Below the pieces are notes generated by a model. The model searched no databases. It saw nothing but the letters and a program-made list of their open reading frames with translations, and was not told where the DNA came from. A stretch of 64,000 nt of DNA from Tuctoria greenei (lineage: Eukaryota; Streptophyta; Magnoliopsida; Poales; Poaceae), in assembly GCA_036927565.1 (NCBI GenBank), contig JAYESD010000011.1, positions 92,789,178 through 92,853,177 on the forward strand. Reading direction: 5' to 3'. This document shows positions 46,201 to 56,435 of this stretch, in pieces (position 1 is the first letter of the stretch; each line of letters opens with the position of its first letter). The position numbers and the translations under genes were made by a program.

Positions 46201-46681
46201 CAAAATAGTGGTGTTCGTATTGAGGCTTATGATTCACAAGGGCAAAAGACCACATACTTCGGGTTCATAGAGGAAATATGGGAACTCGATTATGGCGAAA
46301 GAATGGTAATGCCCATATTTAAGTGCCAATGGGTCAAACATCTTGATGGTGTGAAAGTGGACAATTACGAGATGACACCGGTAGACTTAGATAAAGTGGG
46401 TTACAAAGATGACCTATGGGTTCTCGCCGATAGTGTTGCACAAGTTTTTTATGTTCAAGATCCAGAAACTGAGAAGATGCATTGTTTTTGGAAAGCAAAA
46501 TATTGTTGGGGTTGAGAATGTGGGAGATAATGAAGAGGAATATAATCAGTATGAAGAGATGTACCTTTTCACCGAACCAGAAAACATCAAGCGCGTAGAG
46601 AGAAGCATTAAAAAGAATTTGAAACCCTATATGCGAGAAGATGTCAATGCTAGAAAAAATGTATATAGCAATGCGAGATGA
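43285..46681 (+). pseudogene. tnp2: TNP2-type CACTA transposase pseudogene
   Basis: Catalytic transposase of En/Spm-type elements; cuts at CACTA ends. ATG 43285 begins a transposase-associated N-terminal domain (MDHRAW, CPC, HFVKRGF..NY..W..HGE). A frameshift near 43550 leads to an acidic linker and the TNP2 core: YDESNGCDKEFTTL, CP.C..SRYKKD, then YFPVIDRLKRLF and FELGIDGMNPFG in other frames, TWSVVLTMYNLPTWLC (44438) and DVFLEPLMEDM..LW. Stops interrupt it (for example 44196, 44289, 44616, 44751 and 45181). The C-terminal DUF4218-like (CFPPSFFDMQVHLIIHLVDQ near 45570) and DUF4216-like (FGFIEEIWELDY near 46260) segments are in one long frame (45505-46515), then shift once more near 46490. 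Confidence 0.9.
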
Positions 46682-46840
46682 TATATATTGTATACATTTA
46701 TATCTTCTGAAATCAACTTAGAACAATGCTCTATTTCAGCTTTAGATAGCATGTTTCGAACATTATTAAATTCAGCTTCTGTTTCGAACATTATTAAATT
46801 CAGTATGTGTATATAAATGTCTTCTGACCTATGATGATCA
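46682..46840. other. Spacer with a short tandem duplication
   Basis: A TTTCGAACATTATTAAATTC segment occurs twice in succession (about 46751 and 46780). No gene. Confidence 0.6.
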
Positions 46841-48138
46841 GGCTTGCCTTCCAACAACTCGGTTCCAAACAACATCTAGAAGCACAACTCTTGAAGCTCT
46901 TGTCAAGCTAATCCCTAGATGCAAGTAACACCCGAGACTCATCATTTGGATTGTTAAAAGCTTCAATTGAAGTCTAACGATACTTCCTGTCCATTTGAGG
47001 GTTTGTTTGGATAGGAGTGGATCCACTTCGATATAAGTGGTTTGAGTTGGATTGAGGAGAAAATTAGTTCATTCTTCACTTCAATCCAATTAGATTGAGT
47101 ACACCTAAACAAACCCTAAAAGATTTCTTTCTCTTCTCTCCATTTTAAAAACTTATGAAGATGCTACTTTATTAGTTCTAATGGCTGAATATATTGACTA
47201 CAAATCAGTACCATCTCTCTTAGTGCTTCACACAAGCGACGAAGCATACAACTTCAATCACAAATCTTGTTTTTACCATTTTCATAGGAATTTGACCTTA
47301 ATCTTTCAAGCATAGATTTATCAATAATTGAAGCTTCCTCATCAGACATGTTAATGGCAGTTACAAGGGAAGGGTGTGTCGAAGCTAACGAAATCTCAAC
47401 GGGACTGAAGACAAAGAGATGCTGCATATGATTGACAATGTCCAGGTTAGACAGCATGAAGCTATGATGGCAGCCTTCAACAACATGAAAAGTGATGTCA
47501 AGGTTATGCTTGCATCAACCAAGACATGTTGGAAGGGTATAACACTTGTTGGGGCAAGCATAACCTTGGCCCAATAAGTGTTATACCCTTACAACATGCC
47601 TTGTGGTTGATGCAAGCATAACCTTGACATCACTTTTCATGTTGTTGAAGGTTGTCATCATAGCTTCACGCTGTTTAACCTGGACATTGTCGCTCATATG
47701 CATGATCTCTTTATCTTCTGTCCAATTCAGATTTTGTTAGCTTCGACACATCCTTCACTTATAACTGTCATTAACATGTGGGATAAAGAAGCTTCACTTA
47801 TTTGATAAATCTATGCTTAAAAGATTAAGGTTAAATCCCTATGAAAGTGTAAAAACAAGATTTGTGATTGAAGTTATTCGCTTACTCGCTTGTGTGAAGC
47901 ACTAAGAAAGTAGGTACTAATTTCTAGTCAATATATTTAGGCATTAAAACTGAGAAAGGAGCATATTCCTAAGTTTTCAAATGGACAGGAGGGAAATAAA
48001 TCGTTCAAATAGATGGGAAAATCCTTCCAAGGATCGTCAGGCTTGAAATTGATGCTTTAAACAATCCAAATGATGAGCCACGTGTGTTACTTGCATCTAC
48101 AAGAGCTTTCTATGCAGGGATTAGCTTGACAGGAGCTT
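46841..48138. repeat. Long inverted repeat made of a captured SNF2-helicase (CLASSY-like) gene fragment
   Basis: Left arm 46893-47553 and right arm 47570-48138 are inverted copies around a 16-base loop (47554-47569). The coding sense is minus on the left arm and plus on the right. The left arm (minus) reads EISLASTHPSLVTA, RLCEALREMV.ICSQYIQPL, DEP(S)RVLLAS-like remnants and SRVVLLDVVWN (46850-46900). The right arm (plus) reads QIDGKILPR, PNDEPRVLLASTRA and GISLTGA (48020-48135). These are the C-terminal helicase motifs of plant SNF2 proteins of the CLSY/DRD1 group. Left-arm outer sequence (46841-46892) is single copy. The left arm has lost about 40 and 17 bases and gained a 148-bp insertion relative to the right. 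Confidence 0.88.
46998..47146. mobile_element. Small insertion (~148 bp, MITE-like) in left arm of hairpin
   Basis: Absent from the right arm, where CCATTTGAAAACTT is continuous. It starts AGGGTTTGTTTGGATAGG and carries the inverted CCTAAACAAACCCTAAA near 47104-47120. A TCCATTT sequence occurs on both sides (46989 and 47139), which may be a diverged target duplication. The right boundary is uncertain by about 20 bases. Confidence 0.55.
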
Positions 48139-48144
48139 AGCCGC

Positions 48145-48431
48145 ATCACAGACGGTTCTCAAAAAACAACCGCCCATGAAAATCATGTATTTTCTTAGGC
48201 GTTGATTAATTAAGAACTGCATGTGATGTTAGCTACATCACAAGCGGTTCTTAATTAATAACTGCCTGAGAAAATACATGATTTCCATGGGCGGTTATTT
48301 TTTAAGAACCGCTTGTGATGTTCTGTCATCACAAGCGGTTATTGTATCATTCGCCATCACAATCGTATTTTTTACGGACCGCCTGTGTTTGAAAAATTCA
48401 GGCGCTTGTGAAAATACTTTTTGTAGTAGTG
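48145..48431. repeat. Right subterminal repeats and terminus of CACTA copy 1
   Basis: ATCACAAGCGGTT, CACAGACGGTT and their inverted forms are repeated; ends TTTTTGTAGTAGTG at 48431. Several repeats pair with each other into stems. Confidence 0.85.
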
Positions 48432-49775
48432 CGAGGTGAAACGCTGGAAATGATAGAGACCGACGACCTGTGCATGTACAAGTTACATAGATATGGACAG
48501 TTGACGATGGAAAGTTAAAAAGCTGTTAATATTCTTGACAGGAAGGTTTTCGGTACCTAGCTAGCTTGTTGGTGCAAGAGAACGGGTAGGTCTGGGGAAG
48601 AACCGTGAACACGTACAAGCATCATACTAATAAAATGCACAGTAGTTAGTTAACAACATTAATGTCTCTTTTTCGTTATCTTTTGGATTATACATTACTC
48701 CAATGCCACCACGTTTGACTTTAGTGTAGGATCATCGAACACGTTAACGATCGATCAAGACCTACACCTACTGCTACTAGCTACTCGTCACCTGTATTAG
48801 TAATCAATAATGGAAGTGGAGTCTTGTAAGCAAGTTCGTGAGGTAATACTGATGTGTACATGCTTGAAAAACAAGGGTCATGGCTGCCGAAATTTTCGTC
48901 ACGGGTTTCGCTTCAAATATGAGGCTATCATCTTAAATCATATACGGCAAAAGAATAAGAAAAAAAAATGAGGTTATCAATCCATCTCCCTTCTTTCACT
49001 TCACAGATGCCATATGGCACGGCCATACGAGCAGTCCTGCAAGAACGTCAGCGTCGATCGGCCGTCGCAGGCTAGCCAATGGCCGGCCGTCACACATGCA
49101 GATGCAGCTCCGTGTTGGGGGACAACAATGAACCAAGGCTCTATAGTGGCCTGGGGTGAATGCGGCCGCCCATATGATGATGATAATAATAAAATCGGTG
49201 AAGCTAATAAAGCCAACCCTGGGCCACTCATCTGTGAGCCGTGACGCGCCACTTGTGCCAAATTAAGGAAAGAACACCGGAGCCGCCGCCAGCGCACACC
49301 ACTTGGTGATCTCCATGGACGGGCCGAAGGTTCCTAAAGGATGGCTCCACGCAGCTTTTTAGTTTTTTCCTCTTTTTGATGGCTCCATGACGGCCGGCCG
49401 CATGAGCCAATTCCAGTCGGCGTCGACCACCTAAAAGCGTTCACCGTAGCACACCGGTCACCGGCTTGACCTTCACCGGCACGGCCATTTTCCAGTCCTC
49501 TGGCTCCATTCTTCTGCACGATTTTAAAAGTAATTAAAGTAAGAGACGAGAACGACCGCACGTTCGTCTTCCCTGATGAGACCTGAAGCCTGCATCAATC
49601 AATCAATACCCGGACAGTACATGTACATGACCTTCCTTCTTGTGCCCATCCTGAAAACTGGGTACACAATTAGCAATTAAATTCTCCAAGCCCAGCAGTT
49701 CGGTTCTCATGCATTCAATTCCAGCGAACGTACGTGTGCGGACACAATCCCGTCAAACCTGTACTACGAGACTCG
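48432..49775. other. Unassigned DNA between CACTA copy 1 and the LINE/copia block
   Basis: No family-like ORF on either strand. The first bases continue the CACTA target (CGA duplicate). Short overlapping ORFs at 49000-49560 show no recognisable motif. Confidence 0.35.
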
Positions 49776-49836
49776 AGACACTATCATCGTGTGTTTGAAA
49801 TATGATATAGAAAAGGTAGGGAATGTCAAAATCCTT
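49776..49836 (+). pseudogene. LINE (L1-type) reverse transcriptase remnant, left piece
   Basis: Reads DTIIVCLKYDIEKV, resembling the segment just after the YADD box of plant L1 reverse transcriptases (DDT..FL.YD...V.N.K.IL). The copia element at 49837-57944 split this remnant; it continues at 57945. Confidence 0.5.
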
Positions 49837-50025
49837 TGTTAGAAGGAAAGTCCAGATAAAGTTCTAGATTATTTCTATGTGTTAACAGAGTCCGATCATG
49901 TAAAGAGATATTAGGAGATAGAGTTTGTTTCGGGTCTCCGTAACCAAACCGTGTACATATTTTGCATCTACAAATAAAAGCATGCGGGCTCCTACGGGAG
50001 TTGAAACACTTCACCAAATGTTACA
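49837..50025 (+). repeat. 5' LTR of copia C (189 bp)
   Basis: Starts TGTTAGAAGGAAAGTCC and ends CACCAAATGTTACA. Differs from the 3' LTR at about a dozen visible positions. TACAAATAAAAG is the likely TATA/poly(A) region. Confidence 0.93.
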
Positions 50026-50039
50026 TGGTAACTAGAGCC
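50026..50039 (+). other. Primer binding site of copia C (variant Met tRNA type)
   Basis: TGGTAACTAGAGCC lies directly after the LTR. It resembles the initiator-Met primer site TGGTATCAGAGCC with a two-base disturbance in the middle. Confidence 0.55.
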
Positions 50040-50213
50040 ACCTCTTCTAATCACATATGGAAGATGTCGTCGACGAATTCTTCTACCGCGATGTCAATCC
50101 TTCCGGCGCTTAGACCTTCGGTCGCCGAGAAGCTTACAAGGTACAATTTCCTACTCTGGAAAGCGTAATTCCTTCCTGTCTTGAGGGGTGCTAGATTAAT
50201 GCACTATCTCGAT

Positions 50214-51658
50214 CACTACTACAAAATACTTCATCGTGGGCGGTAAACATATTATCGCATACGATTTTAAAAACCGCCTGTAACGAAGAGCCTGTGAAAA
50301 TGATTGATTAACACAGACGGTGGCATAATCCGCCTGTGAAACTACATTTTCACAGGCGGTTTTTAATAAAAAACCGCCTGTGAAAATGCATTTTCAAAGG
50401 CGGTCGGCAATAAAAAACCGCCTGTGAAAATGCATTTTCACAGGCGGTCAGTAAAAAAAACCGCCTGTGAAAATACATTTTCACAGGCGGTTTTTAATTA
50501 AAAACTGCATGTGAAAATACATTTTTACAGGTGGTTTTTAATTAAAAACCTCCTGTGAAAATGGCTACTGAAACAAAAAAAAATTCACATGCGCCGCCGG
50601 GAGTCAGAAGAGGCCACGCCGTCAGGAGGCCGCCGCGTTGCCGGGAGCCAGAAGAGCGCCGCCAAGTGTCGAAGGAGGTCGCACCGCCGAGAGCCGAAGG
50701 AGCTGTGCCGCCTGAAGCCCGACGAGGCCGTGCCGCTTGGAGCCGGAGGAGCTGCGCCGTCGAGAGCCCGAGGTAGACCGCGCCACCGGGTGCCCGAGGT
50801 AGACCGCGCCGGATTTGTGCCCGCGCTCACGCCGGCAGGGCGCGCCGGAGCCGCGCCGTCGCGAGCCCGAGGTAGACTGTGCCAGATCCGCGTCTGTGCT
50901 TGCGTCGGCAGGGCTCGCGCTCGTCGGGAGGCCGCACCGGAGCCGCCGAGGTCCGGAGCAACCGAAGTCGCGCCTTAGTCGCGCCTTAAGAGAGGCCGCC
51001 GGCAGCCGTGCTGCCGGGAGCCCGAGGTAGACTGTGCCAGATCCGCGCCCGTGCTCGCGTCGGCAGGGCTCGCACTCGTCGGGAGGCCGCGCCGGAGCCG
51101 CCGAGGTCTGGAGCAACCGAAGTCGCGCCTTAGTCGCGCCTTGAGAGGGGCCGCCGGCAGCCGCGCCTTGGGAGATGCCGCCGGAAGCCGTACCTTGGGA
51201 GGCTGACGGAGGATCAAGGACTGAACCGTGGCTGCTGCTGTTATAGACACATCTATCGTGCTGCTTCTAAACTGAGTCGTTGGATCGATAAGTAGCGGGC
51301 TGCGGAGATACAAAGTCCAAGAGTGATCCGTGGGATGAAGCAGCGGACCAATGGGGAGCCATCATTATCACAGGCGGTTTTTATGTTACAGAACGCCTGT
51401 GAAAATCATTATATTTTCACAAGCGGTTGTTTGTTACGGACCGCATGTGATAATGACTATTATCACATGCGGTTTTTGCTACGGACCGCCTGTGAAAATC
51501 ATTATATTTTTACAGGCGGTTGTTTGTTACAAACCGCCTGTGAAAATCTATTATCACAAACTGTTATTAACTCATTGGACATTACAGGCGGCACTTTTAA
51601 TGGACCGTCTGTAAAAAAAACTATAGAAGCGTCTGTAAAAATGTTTTTTGTAGTAGTG
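50214..51658. mobile_element. Non-autonomous CACTA element, 1445 bp
   Basis: Ends CACTACTACAAAATAC / inverted CACTACTACAAAAAAC, with perfect GAT duplications (50211-50213 and 51659-51661). Subterminal arrays of TTTTCACAGGCGGT and its inverse (50320-50570 and 51360-51620) resemble those of the 16-kb element, but the terminal bases beyond CACTACTACAA differ. The core (50580-51340) is very GC-rich with no transposase. It could be cross-mobilised by the large family. Confidence 0.95.
50863..51172. repeat. Tandem duplication (~155 bp) in GC-rich core of small CACTA
   Basis: GAGCCCGAGGTAGACTGTGCC begins at 50863 and again at 51018, followed by the same CGGCAGGGCTCGC, GTCGGGAGGCCGC and AACCGAAGTCGCGCC blocks. 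Open frames through this region on both strands result from composition. Confidence 0.8.
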
Positions 51659-52794
51659 GATGACAATCTCTGTCACCCAAGATGACAGGAAGACAAGGGT
51701 GATCGTAGATCCAGAATACATCACCTGCATGGCACAAGATCAACAAGTGCTTGCCTACTTAATTGCTAAACTCTCTCTCAAAAGAGGTACTGGCACATGC
51801 AGCGACCAAAGAGACATCAGCAGAGGCATGGAAGGCACTTCAAGAATCGTTTGCATCTCAATCTCGAGCCAAAATAGTGAACCTGAGGTTTGCTTTGACT
51901 AATACCAGAAAAGCAACATCGACGGTGGCGCAGTATTTTGCTAAAATGAAAAGGCTTGCTGATGAATTGATTTCTACCGGTAAGACTATTGAAGATGAAG
52001 AGATTGTATCATATATTCTCAATGGTCTAGACGCCGAATATACGCCCTTCATCTCCTCTATCATGGCAACAGCAGACCAAATTTCTGTCAATGGTCTATA
52101 TGCCCAAGCGCTAGGATTTGAACACCGACAAAATATGCTGCAAGGAGAAGAAAACTATTTTGTCCCTTCAGCAAATGCCGCCATGCAAGGACGTGGCCGT
52201 GGCAGAAGTCCAGGAAGAGGAGGTGGAGGCAGGAATAATTTTGGACGTGGAAGAGCTGGAAGAAGTGAAAATAATTATAGACCTAATCAAGGAAACACAA
52301 GTCAAAGTCAGAAGCCTATTTGCCAGATCTGTGGCAAACCAAATCACGTAGCAGTCGGTTGCTGGTATAGATATGATCAGGACTATGTTAAGGAAGAAAA
52401 ATTTGCTGGTGCAGCCATGCCTTCTTATGGAGTTGACACTAATTGGTATACTGATACCGGAGCATCAGATCACATTACCTCTGAACTTGATAAGCTTACA
52501 AGGGAGAAGTATCAAGGCCAAGATCAGGTGCATGCAGCAAATGGAAAGGGTATGAACATAAGTCATATTAGCAGTACTTTGATTTACTCTCCTAAAATAT
52601 CTTTACACTTGGATAATGTTATTTCAAAAGTGAATCTTTGCTCAGTACATAAACTTACCAAAGATAACAATATGTTCATTGAATATCATCCGTGGAAAAA
52701 TACTTAGGACCGGGCAACGAAGAATACAATTCTTGAGGTGAGATGCAAAGGAGGACTGTAGCCGATTAAAACCCCAGCCGAGACAAATCAAAAG

Positions 52795-53931
52795 ATGGGA
52801 TTAGTAGCAGTTAAACCTTCATTAGATTCTTGGCATAGTCGACTAGGACATCCAGCAAATACCATAGTAGAGTATGTTCTAAAGAATAACGGCATTTCCT
52901 TTTCTGAAAGTTCTAGTAATAAAGTTGTTTGTGATGCTTGCCAGAGAGCAAACAATCATCAACTACCATACCCAAGGTTAAACAGTGTATCCTCCCCTCT
53001 AGAGTTGACTCATTCGGATGTTTGGGGACCAGCCCCTCAGTCTATTAGTAAAAATGAGTTTTATGTGAGTTTTATTGATGACTTTAGTAAGTACACATGG
53101 ATTTACTTTCTTAAGACTAAATCCGAGGTATTTCGAGTCTTTCACAAAATTCAGAACCTGGTTGAAAGACAATTAAGTTGAAAGATTCTTGTTGTTCAAA
53201 CAGACTGGGAAGGAGAATATGAAAAGTTGAACTCATTCTTTCAAAATATGGGAATTGTCCACCATGTGTCATGTCCATATGCCCATCAACAAAATGGAGC
53301 TGTAGAGAGGAAGCATCGTCATATAGTGGAGGTAGGTCTTGCACTGCTTGCAAATTCCTCCATGCCATTAATGTTTTGGGATGTGGCATTTATGACTGCA
53401 GTTTATCTCATCAATGTACTACCATCCCGAGTAATTCAAATGAAGACCCCCACTGAGCTTCTTTTTGAACAAAAACCGAACTATATCAGTCAAAGAATAT
53501 TTGGATGTGCTTGTTGACCGAACCTGAGGCCATATAATCAGAGGAACCTTTCATTTAGATCAATTCAATGTACCTTTCTTGGTTACAGTCATATGCACAA
53601 AGGCCTCAAGTGCCTTGAGCCCAAGACCGGGAGAGTATATGTTTCGAGGAATGTGGTCTTCAACGAAAATATTTTCCCTTTTTCAGAGATGCATGATAAT
53701 GCTGGTGCTAGATTGAGGAACGAAATTTTACTTCTTCCAGAACACCTTTATCCATGCACATTTGATTTAAGGGGAGAATCATGTACTGTTAATGTGACTA
53801 ACAATACTAATGTGCATGAAAGTGGTCACGATGTGCAGGAAATAATAGATGAAGAAGGAGGTAATGCTGGACGAGGTACACAAAATGTGTCTGGTGAAAA
53901 CACTATGTGTAGCGCTACCAATATCATGTAG
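52795..53931 (+). pseudogene. copia C integrase, several stops
   Basis: GAG-pre-integrase WHSRLGHPA with HHCC zinc residues (CDAC), the integrase core LTHSDVWGP (first Asp), VVQTDWEGEY (second Asp) and HQQNGAVERKHRH (Glu). A TGA at 53179-53181, a TGA near 53515 and a changed C-terminal frame break the reading. The C-terminal FLGYS...VYVSRNVVFNE segment follows (53570-53680). Confidence 0.88.
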
Positions 53932-54033
53932 GATGGTGGAAATCAGACAAACACGAAATTTGGTGCTGATTCGGCTCTAGGGTATGCTCAGGCAGAAGCA
54001 TCAGATCCGAGGAGGATTTCCCCTATGTCCAAT

Positions 54034-54315
54034 TGTGACATCCTGGCTCAAAGTTTAATAGGATTGATAAAATAACTCATACCACCAAGGTATACCTTCT
54101 TTTCCGAGAGCCCACCTGCAAAGAACTCCGAGGTTAAGCATGCTTGGCCCAGAGCAATTTACGAATGGGTGATCGATCAGGAAGACTTCCCGGGTGCGCA
54201 CGAGTGAGGACAAAATGCGCAGAAAGGACAAGTGTTGGTATGTGGGGCTAGTCTGTGATCCTAGAGAACTGTCAGAAGTAACGACCGACAGGCCCGTAGT
54301 GGCTGGGGTGTTACA
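54034..54315 (+). repeat. 5' LTR of Cassandra TRIM
   Basis: 282 bp with a 5S rRNA-derived segment at about 54118-54207. Confidence 0.93.
54118..54207 (+). other. 5S rRNA-derived promoter segment in Cassandra LTR
   Basis: AGAACTCCGAGGTTAAGCAT followed by GCTTGGCCCAGAGC, ATGGGTGATC and TTCCCGGGTGCGCACGAG matches the 3' two thirds of plant 5S rRNA, including box A (GGTTAAGCATGCTTGG) and a box C-like part. It can direct RNA polymerase III. It is not a functional 5S rRNA gene: the 5' third is missing. Confidence 0.85.
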
Positions 54316-54518
54316 AAATGGGATCAGAGCTGACCCTCGCGGTTTCACAGGTGCGTACGGGTCAGGGATGTGGGTACGTACGCATGACGCATGGGTCCTC
54401 TAGGAGGGACACGGTATGGTATGTATGCCAGTACTGAACGTATGGACGTGGCCAAGAGGGGACGTTCCTGGCTTGGGAGTTGACCGACGAGGACGTCGGT
54501 CTTCTAAGGGGGGTGAAT

Positions 54519-54800
54519 TGTGACATCCTGGCTCAAGGTTTAATATGATTTATAGAATAACTCATACCGCCAAGGTATACCTTCTTTTCTGGGAGCCCAC
54601 CTGCAAAGAACTCTGAGGTTAAGCGTGCTTGGCCCGAAGCAATTTACGGATGGGTGACAGACCGAGAAGTCTTCTCGGGTGCGCACGAGTGAGGACAAAA
54701 TGCGCAGAAAAGACAAGTGATTATATGTGGGGCTAGTCTGTGATCCTAGAGAACTACCAGAAGTAACGATCGCCAGGCCTGTAGTGGCTGGGGTGTTACA
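54519..54800 (+). repeat. 3' LTR of Cassandra TRIM
   Basis: 282 bp; the 5S-like part is at about 54603-54692, with GAGGTTAAGCGTGCTTGG closer to the rRNA consensus than the 5' LTR copy. Confidence 0.93.
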
Positions 54801-54805
54801 CCAAT

Positions 54806-56014
54806 GTGTGCACATTGTCAGAAGGGACTTCCGCACGACAGCCATCCAATGAGCTACCGCAGCAGCAGCAGCATGTGTCAACCGATGAAAGGGTTGAGGC
54901 GGAATTCGATGAAGTTGTTAATGTTGGCGCTGTTGAACCTGTACACGATGTGGAAATCAGTGCAGATCTTGGTGTTGGATCTGCTGTGAATCATGATCAT
55001 GTGGACCAGCCGTCTCAACGCATGAGAATAAGGTTGCAGTCAGGCATTCATCGACCCAAAGTTTTTACAGATGGAACTGCTCGATATACATATTTTACAT
55101 CAGTCACAGAAAAAAGGCGATGAATGAGGAGTTTCAAGCGTTGCAACAAAATCAGACTTGGGTCTTGGTACCTCCTAATTAAACCGGGCAGGAACTTGAT
55201 TGAATGTAGATAGGTGTACAAACTCAAAAGAAATGTTGATGGTTCAATTGATTGATACAAAGCCCGATTAGTTGCAGCCGGATTCAAACAAAGATATGGT
55301 ATAGACTATGAGGACACATTTAGTCCAGCTGTTAAGGTTGCTATAGTAAGACTGGTGCAATCAATTGCAGTTTCATTTGGTTGGTATCTAAGACAACTAG
55401 ATGTGCAGAAAGCGTTTCTCCATGGCATTCTAGAAGAGGAAGTATACATGAAACAACCTCCTGGGTATGAAGACAAGAAAAGGCCCTCCTATATCTGCAG
55501 GCTAAAAAGGCTATTTATGGTCTCAAGCAGGCTCCGAGAGCCTGGTATTCGAGATTGAGTATGAACCTGCAACAAATTGGATTTATTCCATCAAGGTCAA
55601 ATCACTCACTATTTATTTATAAAAAGGATGGAGTAATAATATTTATGTTGATCTACGTGGATGCATTATAGTCACAAGTTCATCTAGCAGTGTAGTGAAT
55701 GAGTTGCTTGCAAACTTGAAAAGAAGTTTTGCTTTGAAAGATCTAGGAGATCTACATTATTTTTTGGGAATTGAGGTAAAGAAAACTCATGATGGATTAA
55801 TTCTGTCTCAAGAAAAATATGCATGTGATATTCTTAAAAGAGTGAACATGAGCAATTGTAAATCAGTGAGCACTCCTATGGTTGTGAACAACAAGCTGTC
55901 AGCACACAGTGGAGATCCGTTAAATGAAGAAGATGGGAAGAATTATAGAAGTATAGTTGGTGCCTTACAATATTTAACTATGATGGTCTGATCTAGCATA
56001 TGTTGTGAATAAGG
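54806..56014 (+). pseudogene. copia C reverse transcriptase, many stops
   Basis: Resumes after the Cassandra CCAAT duplicate. RT signatures: YKARLVAAGFKQRYGIDYEDTFSP-type text near 55260-55325, LRQLDVQKAFLHG, EEEVYMKQPPGYED. The polymerase motif reads YVD then a one-base deletion (55651-55662), destroying the YVDD box. LKDLGDLHYFLGIEV and SQEKYACDILKR follow in a shifted frame (55695-55991). Stops occur throughout. Confidence 0.88.
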
Positions 56015-56099
56015 TATCACAATATCTTCATGCACCAACTACTGAGAACTGGACAGCAGTTAAAAGAATCTTGAGGTATGTTTAAAGAACTGTCAGTCT

Positions 56100-56435
56100 T
56101 GGTCTTGCTTTTAGAAAATTGACTTCAACAGTAATAAGTGGATTCTCATACGCTGACTGGGCTTGATGTGTGGATGATAGACGTTCCACAGGCGGTTTTG
56201 CTGTATTTCTTGAAAATAATCTTATATCGTGGAGTGCCAAAAAGCAGCCTACAATATCTAGATCCACAACTGAAGCAGAATATAAGGCGATGGCTAATGC
56301 AACAGCCGAGATGGTGTGGTTACAAAATGTTTTTAAGGAGTTGGGGATAAAAGAAAGTGGAACGCCACGGCTATAGTGTGATAATTTAGGTGCCACATAT
56401 TTGACTGCAAATTCGATATTTTATGAGAAAGTCAA
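56100..56435 (+). pseudogene. copia C RNase H, first part
   Basis: DDRRSTGGFAVFLENN, SWSAKKQPTISRSTTEAEY and AEMVWLQNVFKELG are copia RNase H signatures (56170-56376). The domain is cut at 56435 by a gypsy-type LTR and continues at 57539. Confidence 0.87.

Larger units (their letters stand above)
32229..48431. mobile_element. CACTA (En/Spm) DNA transposon, 16.2 kb, copy 1
   Basis: Termini are CACTACTACAATAAG at the left and its inverted partner (reading CACTACTACAAAAAG) at the right. A perfect 3-bp target duplication CGA flanks it (32226-32228 and 48432-48434). Subterminal CACAGGCGGT-type repeats occur at both ends. It holds two divergently oriented genes, a satellite array between their promoters, and a captured-gene inverted repeat at the right end. 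Both genes carry stops or frameshifts, so this copy is probably not autonomous. Confidence 0.95.
50064..52707 (+). pseudogene. copia C gag-protease, split by a CACTA insertion
   Basis: Coding starts with ATG at 50064 (MSSTNSSTAMSILPALRPS) and is cut at 50213, where a 1445-bp CACTA element entered. It resumes at 51662 after a GAT duplication. The 51763-52707 part contains the UBN2-type gag domain (TVAQYFAKMKRLADEL, LNGLDAEYTPFISS), an Arg/Gly-rich stretch (RGRGRSPGRGGGGR), zinc knuckle CQICGKPNHVAVGC (CX2CX4HX4C, near 52321) and protease WYTDTGASDHIT. It ends with TAG near 52705. Confidence 0.88.
54034..54800 (+). mobile_element. Cassandra-type TRIM retrotransposon (767 bp)
   Basis: Two 282-bp LTRs (54034-54315 and 54519-54800; TGTGACATCC...GGTGTTACA) enclose about 203 bp with no ORF. 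A primer site TGGGATCAGAGCTG is at 54319 and a polypurine tract AAGGGGGGTGAAT at 54506-54518. Perfect CCAAT duplications lie at 54029-54033 and 54801-54805. The 5S-like region in each LTR identifies Cassandra. It needs enzymes from other elements. Confidence 0.95.

Noticed and set aside
47500..47620. Hairpin centre as a microRNA precursor
   Set aside because: The stem extends over 550 bases per arm and encodes protein motifs; it is a gene-fragment inverted repeat, not a miRNA-sized foldback, although it could yield siRNAs.
32229..48431. Two separate nested CACTA elements instead of one
   Set aside because: Only one pair of CACTA termini with a matching CGA duplication is present; the CTCAGGCGGT motifs near 38 and 42 kb are not associated with CACTA ends.
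50589..51116. GC-rich ORFs on both strands (129 and 164 codons)
   Set aside because: They overlap antisense within the core of the small CACTA, are Arg/Ala/Pro-rich from composition, and follow the 155-bp duplication.
54118..54207. 5S rRNA gene
   Set aside because: Only the 3' two thirds is present, within both LTRs of a TRIM; it is Cassandra, not an rRNA locus.
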